Positions 33,667-45,515 are shown, counted from the first letter of the stretch. The stretch: 64,000 bases of DNA from Schistocephalus solidus (GCA_017591395.1 WEDG01007211.1:32024-96023); one strand, 5' to 3'. The notes: generated from the sequence alone by a model not told the origin. Translations and numbers: made by a program.

Positions 33667-34994
33667 CCAGGCCTTGGTGATGATAGTACTGACACCGATA
33701 CTAATAATAACCGCGGTGGCGTGCTCAACCTTTGCTTGCGTGGACGCTCAAATTATCTTCCCAACTCTTTGGCCCTCGCCTTTAAGGTGTTACTGCGTTT
33801 GGTACGCACCCATGCGAGGATTTGACTTTGGCAAGGAATGCGGTTTGCCACTGCCCGTAACATTATTTATACTGTTGGCGGACTTGCGAGCATCTGCCTC
33901 ACACACACACACACACTGTCTCACTCCTGCCTCACCCACCGCAGTAAAAAATGTTCATGCTAAGTGAGAGTTGCTCCCCAAACTGAACAGCTGCCTGCAC
34001 GTGCAACCCACTGTCTTTCCTCTAAAATTCCCACGTAACAGGGGTGCTAAATCTCTCACTGAGGTTTGGTCACCATAAGATTTTTTGTGTTAAGGAATGC
34101 GCTAAATAGTCACAAGAAAGTGTACCGGACTTGCCTCGTCCCCGCCCGTGTATCGGCTCGGCTCGTCCGAGCCTGTCGGTCGACTGACGATGGTGGCGGT
34201 GGTGGTGACGATGATGATGAGGCGGGCTGCAGTGTCTTTCGCAGCTTAAGGCCTTAGTCTAATGCGCACTACACTCTCAAACTCTGCCCTCTATTCACTT
34301 GAAACAGACTTCATCACACGAATGCGTCATGCCCATGCCCACATACGATGCTGCTGTACGAGGGAGGCAGGTGGGTTCTGTTGACGTTACAATTACTTCG
34401 AAGCTGCCGAACGGGACTGGTCCGAATGTCAGTCAAGAGTGCAGAAGTATCCGCAGGCTTTGGCCATTTGTGGCCTTTTGCTTCGCCTGGCTATCTATGC
34501 TCGCTTGTCCTCGCAGCTCTTTGCTAAGCCACACCTGCCATTTCAGTGACGGGCCTTCTGAGGCTTGGCAGATTTCCTTGAATCCTCACTATTGTCCACC
34601 TTTCGTTAAATCAGGCCTCTCATGAAGCACGCGTAATGCCTTTGCTCACGCCTGCGACTCAATCAATAGATTGTCGAACTTTCGAGTTTCCCTCCCCCCC
34701 CCGAAACTTTAACTTTGGAATCCTAAAGGAATCCATTGTCTGCGAGGATGTAGTGCCTTCCACCTTTCTCTTTCTCCTCTAAAACGGAACTGGGTCTGAT
34801 GCTTGTAGGCGCTATGAGCACAATCACTGCTTAGCCCCTCGGCAGAAGCCCACAACCAATTAACAACTGGAGCTGCAGGTGCGGATGTGACTGCACCAGA
34901 TCAGTACATCAGCTGATTGAGTTCGCATCAGAGGCTCAGGCCTCAATCAGTTCTCGGTTTGAACAAGGCAAAGGCAATGAAATAGGCAGAATTT

Positions 34995-35745
34995 AATGAC
35001 GTCATAAAATTTCGCGACCTTGGTTGTCTTGCATCTGACGTGGGGGCGCGATCATGCTTGCGGCAACGAAGTTGGACTTGTGTCCCGTTTCGAAGTTGTG
35101 GACTGTCAGTTGCGATAGTTTGTCCCCGCGTCGCACAGCCTGTTTGTGCTCGCGCGATCCGAGCATGCGTTCAGTCTGACCTGTGTACATAAAAAGACCG
35201 TCTGGATACGGGATACCATGCACTACCGCCTCTGCAGTCTGTTCGGTTGGTGATTTTCCTGAACGTGTTGTGCGTTGTAACTTTGGACCACCAGTCTTCT
35301 ACATTCTTCCTTTTCGGTTCGGAAGGATTTTGCCTCGGCGGATCCAAACTGAGTGTTCCAGCTTGCTTGAACTTGTAACTCCGGCTTGTTTTTTCGCCAC
35401 TCCATCTTTGTGCTTTTTATGATGGTGTCGCCTCGGCATGCGAGTTTGTCCACAGGTGTAGGAGACTAGTTCCTTGGCGCCGGGATCGCTGCGTGCTAAT
35501 GGACAGCCCACAAATTAAGACAAGTATGTGCACTCTGCTACCTACCGCTTCGTTAGTTCCTGGGCCATCGTATCTATCGTGCTGTCAGGTGGCTGGGAAA
35601 TTGGCTTGTCTGTCAGGTCAAGCAGGTTTAGGATATCCTTGATTTTTTTCTTTTGATTCACCGAATGCAGTCTTTGCAGCGTGCTCGCTCCAATCATGTA
35701 TGGTGGTTTAGTTGTCCCTACCCTGGTATGCATAGCCCTCGAATT
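34995..35745 (-). pseudogene. Penelope-like element fragment (RT tail and GIY-YIG nuclease)
   Basis: On the - strand, 35745-35540 gives PPYMIGASTLQRLHSVNQ-like sequence and a spacer, and 35511-35230 a Lys/Arg-rich linker. 35223-35002 gives HGIPYPDGLFMYTGQTERML, then REHKQAVRRGDKLSQLTVHN and ETGHKSNF. This is the GIY-YIG endonuclease of Penelope elements, with the first motif as LFMYTGQT and the conserved Arg (R-M-L) and His (H-N-F-E-T-G-H) neighbourhoods kept. At least two frameshifts separate the parts and the RT catalytic core is absent. In the family this nuclease nicks the target for insertion. The copy is inactive. Confidence 0.75.
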
Positions 35746-36104
35746 CTACGTAAAACTTTCTACCATACTGTCATTGGTCCTAGCCTCACAACTATGCTCG
35801 GCTGACTAGTCAATGTTGTAATGCAGGTTTTATATCTCAAGCCGAAGTTATTTTCGCAAATGCATAATCTGTTGAGCAACCAGACAGCGCGAACTCTGTC
35901 TAGTTGGATCGACCTTTTCGTGTGTTGCACGCACCCCTGCTGTCTCCCAGACGCATTTTTTTACAATGATCATATGAATCATGACGATCGCCGCCTCTGT
36001 CCAGCACACATGTGTGCCGTCTTCGCATCATCCAGAGTGCAGCCAATGGAAAGTTCAGACAGTCTGTCTGCATTTGGGTTTGTCTTCGCCTTTTCATTGG
36101 AATC

Positions 36105-36352
36105 CAAATCAGGTGCGGTGGCATGCCCAGGGACGGCTCCAGTCGTGCCAGCCACCTGCGCCCTCTCCCATCCGGTCTTCTTGACTCTGTTATGACACCG
36201 GGGCCAGGTGGCGGAGTAGAGAGTGCGGTAGCTGCAGCGCAAGGCTACTATCACTTAAAACTAATTCACGCGCAAGTCACCGTCCCTGCATCACACTTCT
36301 GTGGAGCATACGGTGGGTGTCGTCGAACTACGACGGTCGAACTGTCGTGTGC
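36105..36352 (+). repeat. R440 copy
   Basis: GGTGGCATGCCCAGGGACGG, then AGTGCGGTAGCTGCAGCGCA, then CGACGGTCGAACTGTCGTG. Confidence 0.75.
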
Positions 36353-36743
36353 GTGTATGTGTGTAAAGGCAGGCTTTTTTATATACTCCTCCCTCTTAAG
36401 TGTTAGATCACTCGCGGTTACAACCCCTATCAGCCCGTCTAACGCGGGTTCTCTCGGTCTCGTTATATCTCTTTCCCTTCGGCTAATGAAAGCTCGCTAT
36501 CTCCCTCCGCGCCATCGCATGACTGCCGTGAGCCCGGTGACTACTCTACCGTTGTCGTCGTTGCCACTAGTGTAAACCCACATGCAGTGCTTGATGTCCC
36601 GCTTATCTTATGTCTGTGCGCCAGACGGTATTCCGTGTCCACTCCGCATGGAGCACAGCCGACACTATTCAGCTGTCGTCTGGCCTCTGTACGACGCGCG
36701 CTCTCTGGTAAATGCTGGATACTGACTCTCTCTCTCTCCATAG

Positions 36744-36788
36744 TTCCGGACGTGGTCCTTCCACGGGAGACGGGGCACGGGCTGGAGG
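36744..36788 (+). CDS. Possible 45-nt alternative exon
   Basis: A strong acceptor (CTCTCTCTCTCCATAG) precedes TTCCGGACGTGG, and GTACAG (36789) could serve as a weak donor. Taking the G left by exon 3 it reads V-PDVVLPRETGHGLE and again leaves one G, so it would insert 15 residues without disturbing the frame to exon 4. There is no other support. It may be a chance CT-rich site. Confidence 0.25.
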
Positions 36789-37254
36789 GTACAGTGGTGC
36801 TCCCTGAGAGGGAGACTTACGCAGCGTCGACCTCGATCTCTCCTCCCCTGCGCTAAACTGAGTGCAGACGGGCGTTCTCGTAGTGGCCCACCTTGCAATA
36901 AGCCCTCTGCGTACTCGGCTGTTTTGGCATGGTCTGCCTTCCGCCACAGTGACTAAGCCGCGCTACACGCACTACTTCGCCAGCTACCCGTCGTCTAGTT
37001 TCCTCTGCAGGTACCGGCCTCTAGTCGTGCCTGTCAGCATATTTAGGCCACAGATGAGAACCAGTGACGTCAGAATTAAAAGACCACCTTATTTTCTCCA
37101 TCGCAATGGTTGTCCATCCGCGGCCGCAGCCGCCACGACTACCGGGCAATGGCGCAACTGCAACTTATATACGCGCACATCGCCAGGAAAGCTTCCACCC
37201 TTCCACAAGAAACGGCTGATTCCATCATGTACACTTTAAGCCTCCGTGCTGTGG

Positions 37255-37704
37255 TCAAGGGTTTCCACTGTGCCTAGGGTGGTGGCCACCAAAGTCTACT
37301 GAATTCTTAAGGAAAAATGGCGCATAAACCTGCAGACCACGATAGCTTGGGCAACTGAATTGGGCCTCGGAAAATAAACCCGCCCAGTGGTCGTTAGGAT
37401 TGGGAGGGCTAAACCGTTCAGCATTGAATTTCTCACAAGCAGAAAAAATTTGAGTGGACAGATTCACTGTTACATCAGGAATGGTGTCTGTGAACGAGGT
37501 GATAAGTGCTAGGCCAGAAATGGCATCCGGTAGGAAAGACAGCAGGTTATTGGGAGTCCCAACAGCGCCTTGTTTCGGCTGATTGAGTGCTCTGAGGCTC
37601 CCTATAAGACACCCGACTTCCGTACCCAGCGAAAAGTGTGACTTAAATGGTTGAAGCTTCGTTTTCCATAGTGTGGTGTCTGAATGGGAATGGAAAATCG
37701 ACAC
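37255..37704 (-). other. Unrecognised ORF, 149 codons
   Basis: Open frame on the - strand with no motif I can name. Composition is balanced and mid-hydrophobic. It borders a retrotransposon 3' UTR scrap (37740-37870) but is not similar to that element's known parts. A chance frame is the default reading. Confidence 0.15.
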
Positions 37705-37739
37705 CCCAGCGCATTGTCCTCATTATAATTTATCTGAGG

Positions 37740-38122
37740 CGCTTGCAGCGTGCTAAACGGGATAACTCGAAACGCGCAGTCCACTCAGAGCGTGTTTGTG
37801 TGGAGTAGACTGGCCGACTGGTGGTTTGAGAGTCAGGCTACAATGGCTCCTTCCTGTCGTGACGTCTGGCACTCCCCCATGTCTGAGATCCGAGCCGGTG
37901 TGGTGGCACGCCTAGAGGTGGCTCCGGCCGTGCCAACCACATGCGCCCTCTCCCACCGCCAATCTTCTTGACTTGGTAATAACATCGGGTCCAGTTGGCG
38001 GAGGAGAGAGTACTGTAGATGCGGTCCAAGTCATCTCTTAGTAGAATCTTATTCACCGTTCTTACGCCACCTTGTTGTGGGGGACACGGTGCACCATGCC
38101 GAAACCGACGGTCGAACTGTCG
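37740..38122 (+). repeat. Retrotransposon 3' UTR scrap followed by R440 copy
   Basis: 37740-37870 has GACTGGTGGTTTGAGAGTCA and GGCTACAATGGCTCCTTCC. From 37880 the R440 blocks follow (GGTGGCACGCCTAGAGGTGG, then CGACGGTCGAACTGTCGTC). The order is the same as at 28370 and 56640. Confidence 0.7.
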
Positions 38123-39129
38123 TCTTCGGCATACTATACACAATGAGGTCCTGAGGTTTGGTGAACCGAATGCATGAATCATTGTTCAACGAACAGTAGC
38201 CGTAGGATGGGCAGTAAAATTGAAAGTGACTTCATGTTTCTACGTGAAGATGTTTATAGGAAGAAGCATGTTTAGGTACTGAGAGAACACCCTTTACCAC
38301 TCTCAAGGGAACTGTGTTACGTTCGTGACAAAGTTGGTCACTGTCACCGACCTCTTGTTGAACCCTTTAAGAGGATCGATACAGTCTGCACCTCTCCGTG
38401 CGCGGCTAATTAGGACCAAAATCAACTGCCCATCTCAAAATGCCTGAAGGCTCTTTTGATTCAACCCTGAACGTATTACTCGTTGAATTTATCAGCCATT
38501 TAGCCTATAGTATGCCGCCGAGGACTTGTGCGCGCAATGATGGCGATAGACCGTAGATTTATGCGGGGCGTTTTCGGTAAGTGTACCTAGGTGCACTTTT
38601 AGCGATAAGTACCATCCTTGCATCTGTTTTCGAAACGAGAAACGGGCGTTGTACTAGGTATGCGCATTTGGAAGCACGTATTTTGTGTGATTTGAGGGGC
38701 GGGCTCATTATTTTGGCGGTATGTGCATGTGTCGCGGACCGAACGGCAGGCCTGCGCGCACGCACACAAACAAACACACACGATGAAAAACAGCCAATGA
38801 GGCATCGACATTGGCATTTGGTCGGCTGTTGCGCCTATGACCTCGTCTACAGTGGGAAGAGGGAGCACGCGAGTGCGGCATCGTTTATCCTCATCGCCAT
38901 CCCCAAACCAAAACTGACCCGAAAAGCACTTTCGATTTATTGCTTGCACCCATAGCAAAACCCCTCAGCCTGTGGCGACTGCACGAAGTGATCCATCTCG
39001 TTTGCCAATTTTGCTGTGAGGGCCGTAATGCTAGGGGTCTTGAACTTGCTCGATCTGACCACGCAGACAGAAGATGAGGATGATGCAACACGGTGTTTCA
39101 CGAATAGCCGTGTGTGTGAGCGTGGGGTG
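38123..39129. other. No feature recognised
   Basis: Intronic DNA. CACACAAACAAACACACACG near 38762 is the only simple repeat. Confidence 0.4.
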
Positions 39130-39690
39130 TAGGGGCAACTAGTTAGGGGTAGCACCACACATATAACATTTGGTCGCTCCATTTGTCTCGTACAGGTGGT
39201 GAATGCTTCTGTGGCCGCCTCTACCTGGTACCCAACACTCACCTGTGGCTCCTCGTAGCTGAGCTCTTCCCAACGGCCACACCCTGGGCAACCAACACTC
39301 CGGTGCTGTGTGTGCCTCCACATATGGTATGTCTGACTCCCGAACTTTCCACCTCCCCCCTCTCAAAAAGTCCTATGGTGGGGGCGACAGCAACACTGTA
39401 GGCGGCCCGGGCTAACTCGGGTCGCTCTCTCACTAAAACTAAACTGTGATCCATAGTGGAATTCGTCAGCCGTCTGGGAAGTCCGAGCAGCCCTATTTAG
39501 GGACAGCACTGCTTGCCTCCACGTGGAGGAAGGGGCTAGAAAAGGCGCCCTAAACAAATGCTAGGTCTCACGTATTCTGCAGCTGGCCGCGGCTTGCAGA
39601 TCGCAAAATACGCGGTCTTTAAACTCAAACAAACAACAATACCCCCGTTCCCACCTCCCTCGCCGTACCCTTCGGGCTGCTGAGGTGAGT
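39130..39690 (+). repeat. 5' UTR of zinc-finger retrotransposon, copy 1
   Basis: Matches 52749-53110 block by block: CAACTAGTTAGGGG, CGCTCCATTTGTCTCGTACA, GTGGCCGCCTCTACCTGGTA, CCCCCCTCTCAAAAAGTCCT, GCGGCCCGGGCTAACTCGGG. It leads straight into the endonuclease start. Confidence 0.7.
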
Positions 39691-40830
39691 CCGCTCACAA
39701 TAGCAACCTGGAATGTTCTTTTCCTTTTAGACAATCCTAGGAGCAACCGGTCAAAACGGAGAACTGTGCTTGTCGCTCGGGATCTGGCGCGCTACAAGTT
39801 GGACATTGCTGCTCTCAGCAAGACTCGATTCTCTGAGCAGGGTCAGCTGGAGAAGGTGGGAGTGGCCGGCCAAAGGCAGCGCAACGTGACGCAGGTGTCG
39901 CTTTTGCCATCGGGAACGACATCGTGGGACGTCTGCCCTGTCTGCCGCAGGGCATCAATGATCGCCTGATCAGCACCCGCCAGCCTCTCCAGGTGACACA
40001 GGTTCGCCGCCATCATTAGGGCCTACGCTCCCCAATGACGAGCTCTTATGCGGCATTGACCTCTTTTGGATTAACAATCAATGCAACCTCACGGTGGTCA
40101 TGCACCAACCGCTGACCAGCGCGGAATACAATGCTCCCTGAATCAATGTTAATGGGGCTCAACTCAAAATGTGGAAACCTTTGCTTTGCTGGGAAACAGA
40201 ATGTCACGTAACACTATAATCAATGACGAGGTTGCTCAACGCATCTCCAAAGCCAGTCAGGCCTTCGGCCGGCTGCAGGCCTTCGTATGGAATAGCCACG
40301 GTATTCACCTGAACAGCAAACTGAAGATGTACAAGGCGTCGTATTGACGATGCTCCTTTAAGGAGCGGAGACCTGGACCATCTACTCGAACCAAGCCAGG
40401 AAACTGAATCACTTCCATCTCAGCTGCCTCCGCAGAATACTGAAGCTGATATGGCAAGACAGGATCCCGGACACGGAAGTCCTGAAGCGGACCGGAATCC
40501 TCAGCATCCATGCCATGCTGAGGCAAGTGCAAATGCGATGTAGCGGCCACCTGGTTAGAATGGACGACGGGCGCTTACCCAGCGACTTTTTTACGGTAAT
40601 ATCGCTACGGGTGCTCGCCGACAGGGAAGTCAAAAACGATGCTACAAGGACAATTTGAAGAAATCTCTGAAGCAACTGCAAATCAACCTGGTGACCTGAG
40701 AGGATTTTGCTCAGTTTAGGCCGGCATGGAGTAGCTCCGAGAAGACTGATGCAGCAATCTCTGAGGCCAACGGGATTGCCGCTGCTACGGCCAAAAGGGT
40801 GCCTCGCATGTCACAAGCATCGCGGATCAA
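39691..40830 (+). pseudogene. Zinc-finger non-LTR retrotransposon: endonuclease start fused to RT end
   Basis: 39691-40010 encodes the start of an apurinic-type endonuclease (LTIATWNVLFLL, then RYKLDIAALSKTRF). The family has Glu where this has Lys in SKTR, so the metal-binding residue is lost. At about 40035 the sequence jumps to the end of the RT region (NQCNLTVVMHQ, matching FGLTIST..TVVMQ at 54450), followed by the thumb-like part ([19 protein letters not shown], then [12 protein letters not shown]). The intervening endonuclease half and the RT palm are deleted. Frameshifts occur near 40350. The element resembles RTE-like families with an endonuclease-RT ORF. It is a dead, internally deleted copy. 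Confidence 0.75.
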
Positions 40831-41690
40831 CACTGCCAATGCCCAAGCCCTGCCAACGTGCGAATCGGTTTGGTCAAACCTCTTCGAACTCAATGCAACA
40901 ACAATCCCACTACATCAGCCTCTGCCACACCTGCCTCGGGGCCCTCACGACGACGACCGTCTCAACCACTGATAACCACTTTATCGATGCCCCGCCGCCC
41001 ACTATCACCAACACCATCCTCCAAACCCTGCACCGATCACGGTGACGAACACCACTCGCCCCACTCCCACCACGCCCACCACCTCAGTAGTCACTTCCTT
41101 ACACCTGCCACATGCTACGTCCAACACCACCACCGCCCCCAGTACCAGCGATGGGAACTCGGTACTAGCCTGTCGTCATTGCGATCGCGCATTCACCTCA
41201 CACATTGGCCTGGTCGGTCACTTGCGAATCCATCGCACAGAGACTGGCAAACTAGGGCCTGGAGCACCAACTCACAGCATAGACCGCCGCTTCCAATGTT
41301 CTCACTGCCCACGCGCATTCAATCATCGCATGGGCCTGCTGGGTCACATGCGCATTCGCAAAACTGGCATCCACCGCGATGCCAGCGCCTCTTGCGTACC
41401 CTTCAACACTTCCCATATTCATCCCATAAGCTCGACTACCAGTACCAGCAGCAAAGCCCCCGCAGTCTCAGAATCTCCTGACCTATATTGTCCTCATTTT
41501 CACTGCACATGCACATCACGCATTTGCCTGGTGGGTCACTTGCGAATCCATTGAACAGAGACCGGCGAACCAGTACCAGGAGCACCAACATACACCCACC
41601 GCACTCGACTCAACTGTCCGCATTGCAGACGCACATTCGCGCACTACATGAACCTATTGTGTCACATGCATCTCCATGAAAACCTACGGT
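40831..41690 (+). pseudogene. C-terminal zinc-finger array of retrotransposon copy 1
   Basis: A Thr/Pro-rich spacer (frame from 41042) leads to CRHCDRAFTSHIGLVGHLRIH, a full C-X2-C-X12-H-X3-H finger. The linker R-T-E-T-G-K follows, then CSHCPRAFNHRMGLLGHMRI with Arg for the last His, then finger remnants lacking Cys (CPHFHCTCTSRICLVGHLRI), and a last one (LNCPHCRRTF) near 41610-41670. The first, C2HC-type finger near 40850 is frameshifted. In the intact family this array is the C-terminus of the RT protein and probably binds nucleic acid; that role is inference. Confidence 0.75.
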
Positions 41691-41699
41691 AGAACACCA

Positions 41700-42030
41700 C
41701 CGAATGTGTGATCTGAGCTTGAGACTATCATGGGAGCGATAAGCACCGTGGATTGGAAGCTTGCGAACTGACAATTACACTCAGACCTCGCAGTCAGTCC
41801 AATGTCTGTTGTGTGGAGTGGTTGACTGGTGGTCTGTGAGTCAGGCTGCAATGGCTCCTTCTTAACGTGACCTCTGGCTATTTCACACATGTGAGATGTA
41901 GGCCGTTTAACCCCCTGTTGTGTGAAATCCTGGTCCTTGCGTTTGAGCGCTAGATCGTGTACGTAGTACGCGTAGACGAGGTCACCAGCAGCTGCGCCCA
42001 CGTCTGCATCAGACAACTAACCGGCTCGGA
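41700..42030 (+). repeat. 3' UTR of retrotransposon copy 1
   Basis: Contains GAACTGACAATTACACTCAG, then GGAGTGGTTGACTGGTGGTC, then CAATGGCTCCTTCTTAACGT, then GTACGTAGTACGCGTAGACG. It ends in GACAACTAACCGGCTCGGAC. No R440 unit follows here. Confidence 0.7.
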
Positions 42031-42101
42031 CGTTCCATGTCGTTCTATTGAATATCTTGTAATGCCCATATACCAGAAACCGCATAGAGAACGCTGGGGG
42101 A

Positions 42102-42173
42102 CCCACTGAGGAGCTGAACCCCTCGTTGCTGCGTCAAGCAGCAGCAGAAACATCGGTGAAACACGTGTCTGGG
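42102..42173 (+). ncRNA. Candidate type I hammerhead ribozyme (HHR-C)
   Basis: Core bases are complete: CTGAGGA (42106-42112, N7 = G), GAAA (42158-42161) and GTC (42167-42169). Stem I is CCCA (42102-42105) with TGGG (42170-42173). Stem II is GCTGA (42113-42117) with TCGGT (42153-42157), 5 bp with two G-U pairs, capped by a large branch that contains a perfect 6-bp hairpin (TGCTGC with GCAGCA, 42127-42143). Stem III is A-C with G-U around loop ACGT. Its 3' half (GCAGAAACATCG, then GAAACA) matches the relic in R2 at 12155-12185. A (TA)n tract starts 46 bp downstream. Confidence 0.6.
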
Positions 42174-42217
42174 CTTTTAGCTAGTACCTAAGTCGGAAGT
42201 ACGGTATAACATCTTTT

Positions 42218-42219
<2 letters not shown>

Positions 42220-42267
<48 letters not shown>
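42220..42267. repeat. (TA)24 microsatellite
   Basis: Left cap of the inverted pair 42268-42679. Confidence 0.9.
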
Positions 42268-42269
<2 letters not shown>

Positions 42270-42675
42270 ATTGGAAAATAGGCATCCCAAGAAATATAAT
42301 TAGAAGCAAAGACGTTCTTTGGGAAATAATAGGTAACCTTATTATGTAAATTTTCGACGCTAGCACCCCAGATCGTCGTCAGACTTGTGTTAAGTGTGCA
42401 AAAACAGCTCAAATTAAACACGTGCCGGAACAATCGATTTAGATGCCAATTACAAATTTCTCAAGGTCAAGTGGAGGCGAAAACAGCCACTATCGATCAG
42501 ATAACTTCAAACTCTGGATGTCTATTGGCTCAAATTTTAGCCAACCATAGAATCTTGTGTTAGGCATTATTTAAGGTTAACTGTTTTCTGTACGTCTCCC
42601 ATTTGTCTGCCGACGAACTGGGGCACCAGATTCGAAAATTTACACAATAATGTTATTTTGTTCCCAAAGAACTCA

Positions 42676-42679
<4 letters not shown>
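42268..42679. repeat. Inverted repeat pair between two (TA)n tracts
   Basis: The left part (TTCTTTGGGAAATAATAG, then TATTATGTAAATTTTCGACG, then CACCCCAGATCGTCGTCAG) is matched in reverse by 42600-42679 (CTGCCGACGAACTGGGGCAC, then TCGAAAATTTACACAATAA, then CCCAAAGAACTCAACTTT). The arms are about 85-100 bp, with roughly 200 bp of unlike sequence between them. Each arm ends toward its TA tract. Confidence 0.7.

Positions 42680-42734
<55 letters not shown>
42680..42734. repeat. (TA)n microsatellite, 55 bp
   Basis: Right cap of the inverted pair. GATAGTGTGTGG follows, which is the reversed end of a SINE1 tail. Confidence 0.9.
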
Positions 42735-42737
<3 letters not shown>

Positions 42738-42745
42738 AGTGTGTG

Positions 42746-43671
42746 GGTATTCCATCTGGATAATGAAAAGGTGTGCTATCGAACGAAATCGCGTTCCACT
42801 CAGTTCAATGCTACCAACCGTTTGTAGGCCCGCACTCGTTGTTATTTTAGTAATGTTGTTTCTCCTGCGTCTTAAGTTCTAGGCTTGTTGACATTTTCTC
42901 TGTGTACTGCTACCAGAGCTTGCTACCTTGTACCCACCCCCAGCTCCGCTAATTTTCTAACCCTACTTATGAGCCATCTTTAGGATTTTATTAATTTTCG
43001 CCCATTTAGCCCCCAACGGGCGCGTAAGGTGGATCCGCTTTTTAAAGTTGATGCTCGTCTTCCTTGCACGCCATGATTTAGCCTCTCTTCATGTTTCTGT
43101 TTGCGTGTGCGCGTATATTCCGCGTAGAAAATGTGAGTAGCGTAGATACTGCCGCTTTGTGTTTTTTTTGGTTCTGCAGTCTTCGTATCACCATTCTCTC
43201 CTCCTGCTCCGTTGCCGATCCTTCAACCCCCCTTCCCTCCCCTTTTTCATCTCCGCACTCGACCAGTAACATTTTTCTGGTATTGCCGTACCGGGCCTTT
43301 TGTGTGTGTATGTATGTGAGGTCACTTTTATCTCCTTGCTTGATCATCGCGTCATTTAATGTTTGGTAAGAATAAATCACTTAGCCGATATCAGAACCCC
43401 AAAGGGTCTGTTCCTGTCATTCCTCCGCCATTACCCGAAGAGGACTGAAGGGCAGTCAGCACTGCCTTCTCTGTGTTTAAATTTTTCCTTTTAAATAATT
43501 TCTTCACCATCGATTTATAGGCGGTATCGTCTCCCTTTCGGAACTGCATGGTTATCTTTTACGCCGTCTTTTGTGTGTGCATAGTTGAGGAACCGTTAAG
43601 TTCAGAGTAATTTGTTTAAAATATTTTTAATACTTTATCCATTCTTTCTGTCTACTTGTGTCTGCTAAATG
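42746..43671. other. No feature recognised
   Basis: Intronic, T- and C-rich DNA without coding signs. Confidence 0.4.
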
Positions 43672-43880
43672 GTCCGCGTGGTAAATGCGCTGGACCAACA
43701 CGGGGGCCAAATTAGGGTGCGGCAGGCACACAGGCACAGGCGAGTAAGGGAAGAGAGAGTGCAGTAGATGCAGTGCAAGTATACTATCACTTTAAACTAA
43801 TTTGCGCACAAGTCACCTTCCCTTCATCACCCTTCTGTGAAGCATACAGTGGACATCGTCGAACTGCCACGTTCGAACAG
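43672..43880 (+). repeat. R440 copy with internal deletion
   Basis: Keeps the 5' block (GGTCCGCGTGGTAAATGCGC, then ACCAACACGGGGGCC) and the 3' part (GCAGTAGATGCAGTGCAAG, then GTGGACATCGTCGAACTGCC); the middle is missing. Confidence 0.65.
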
Positions 43881-45515
43881 ACTTGCAACAACATCCTCAG
43901 CAGAAACAACAACAACAGACGTATTTATCCATTTTGTTTTCCTTACGAGGCTTTGATTTTGATGGTATGGTGCATGTGCCTTTTTTATTTGTGTTTCGCG
44001 ATATCGAAGATTATCTTGCCAGCGTTGGGTGTGCGTTCACCCAACCGTTAGTGATGTTGGGGTGATCTTGACTCGTGTGTTGTAGGACTTTCAGAGCATT
44101 AACCTCACTACCTCATCCCCGATGTACACTTTTTCACCGCCCGAGCAACACAAGACGACCAGGCGATGGGGATGTGAACGCATTGTCTTCATGCACACAC
44201 ACATGCCACACGTGATTTGGCGCCTACAAATGAATGTGCATCAGACTCCATCAACTGTCGGTCTCGCGTAAGTGCGAGCTGCCGCAAAATCCACTCTAGG
44301 GAGGTTCCATTGCAGAGCCGGATTCACAGCCCGCAGCGGCAACATCTACTTCGTCTTGATAGTTTAAATGACTTTGTCGTAGTTATAGGGACGGAACTAG
44401 GTGTTAGACTCCAGCTGAGTCGGGATCATACCGATCCGCGTTCATGGGTTAACGAAGAGGCTAATGTCTGACCTAGACCTGCCATGTACTGCATACAGCG
44501 CCTGGTGTCGGTACGATCCACCGCGTGCTTTTTGTGTAAGACCTAACTGATGTTTAGTGATTATTGTCCTGAATGATCGATTGTGCTGGGGGGGGGGGGG
44601 GGGGCATGTACTGCAATGGACTTGTAAACATCACCTCGAGCTACCCTGTTTTGAACATGTTTGCTCGGAGTACGATCTGATCGGTGTGACCGAATTGTCC
44701 CTTCCATCTGATAGGTTTGTCGGATAATAATAACTGATCCTTCCAGAGGACACCATCCGTACGCTCTCCTTTGCTGACCGCAGTTCACCTATTCGGATAC
44801 CCCTTCGACTTCTTTCCTGCTGGCGAATGCTAGCAGTACTTACCTGTCAGTTGGACCAATGGAGTTGAACAGTTCGTCTGTTTGAGGCTGCATTAAGCCA
44901 GTGGTCTGCATCAAGACCACTTCGGCTATCCGAGGTCAATTGAGAGGATGGAGGCGTGTTGGATTCGGACCGCTCCGCCTCTCTGTTCCCATTGCACGGG
45001 TCAGCGCTGTACTAAATGAACTTCTCCGTACTGCCGTTGTCGACTTTCGCCCCCTGCTCTCCGGTGCGTGTGTCTATGGGTTTAGCTGCTGGCTGAATCT
45101 CTTCGGCGATGTTAGTCTGGTCCACTTCGCATTATGGCTACTTTCTGCCATAGTCATCCCGCTTCCCCTCCAGAGTTTTCGATAGTCGGTGACTATAGAG
45201 AGCGGCTGAAGCTCAAATGTCTCCGGCCTCCTCGGTCAGGAAGTACGTTTTCGGGGATCCGGCCACACTGTTCACAACCTTCACTGGTGGGTGGGCAGAA
45301 AGCTATAGCTTTGGTCGATTTCTCCACCAATCGATACACTGGGAGTAGATGTTCCCGGTGCTGGAGTACAGCTCGCCAGTCTGCCATAGGGCCCCATTGA
45401 CTCCTGGTCCGAGGGCAGCTCTGTCTGGTAGACATTGCTTTTCTACTCATCGCAGAAGCGTAAGCCTTCTTTCATTGCTCCAACCCATGCCCCACACTGA
45501 GTTTCTGCAATTGGG
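43881..45515. other. No gene seen; 17-G tract
   Basis: The only notable item is an uninterrupted run of 17 G at 44588-44604. Confidence 0.45.
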
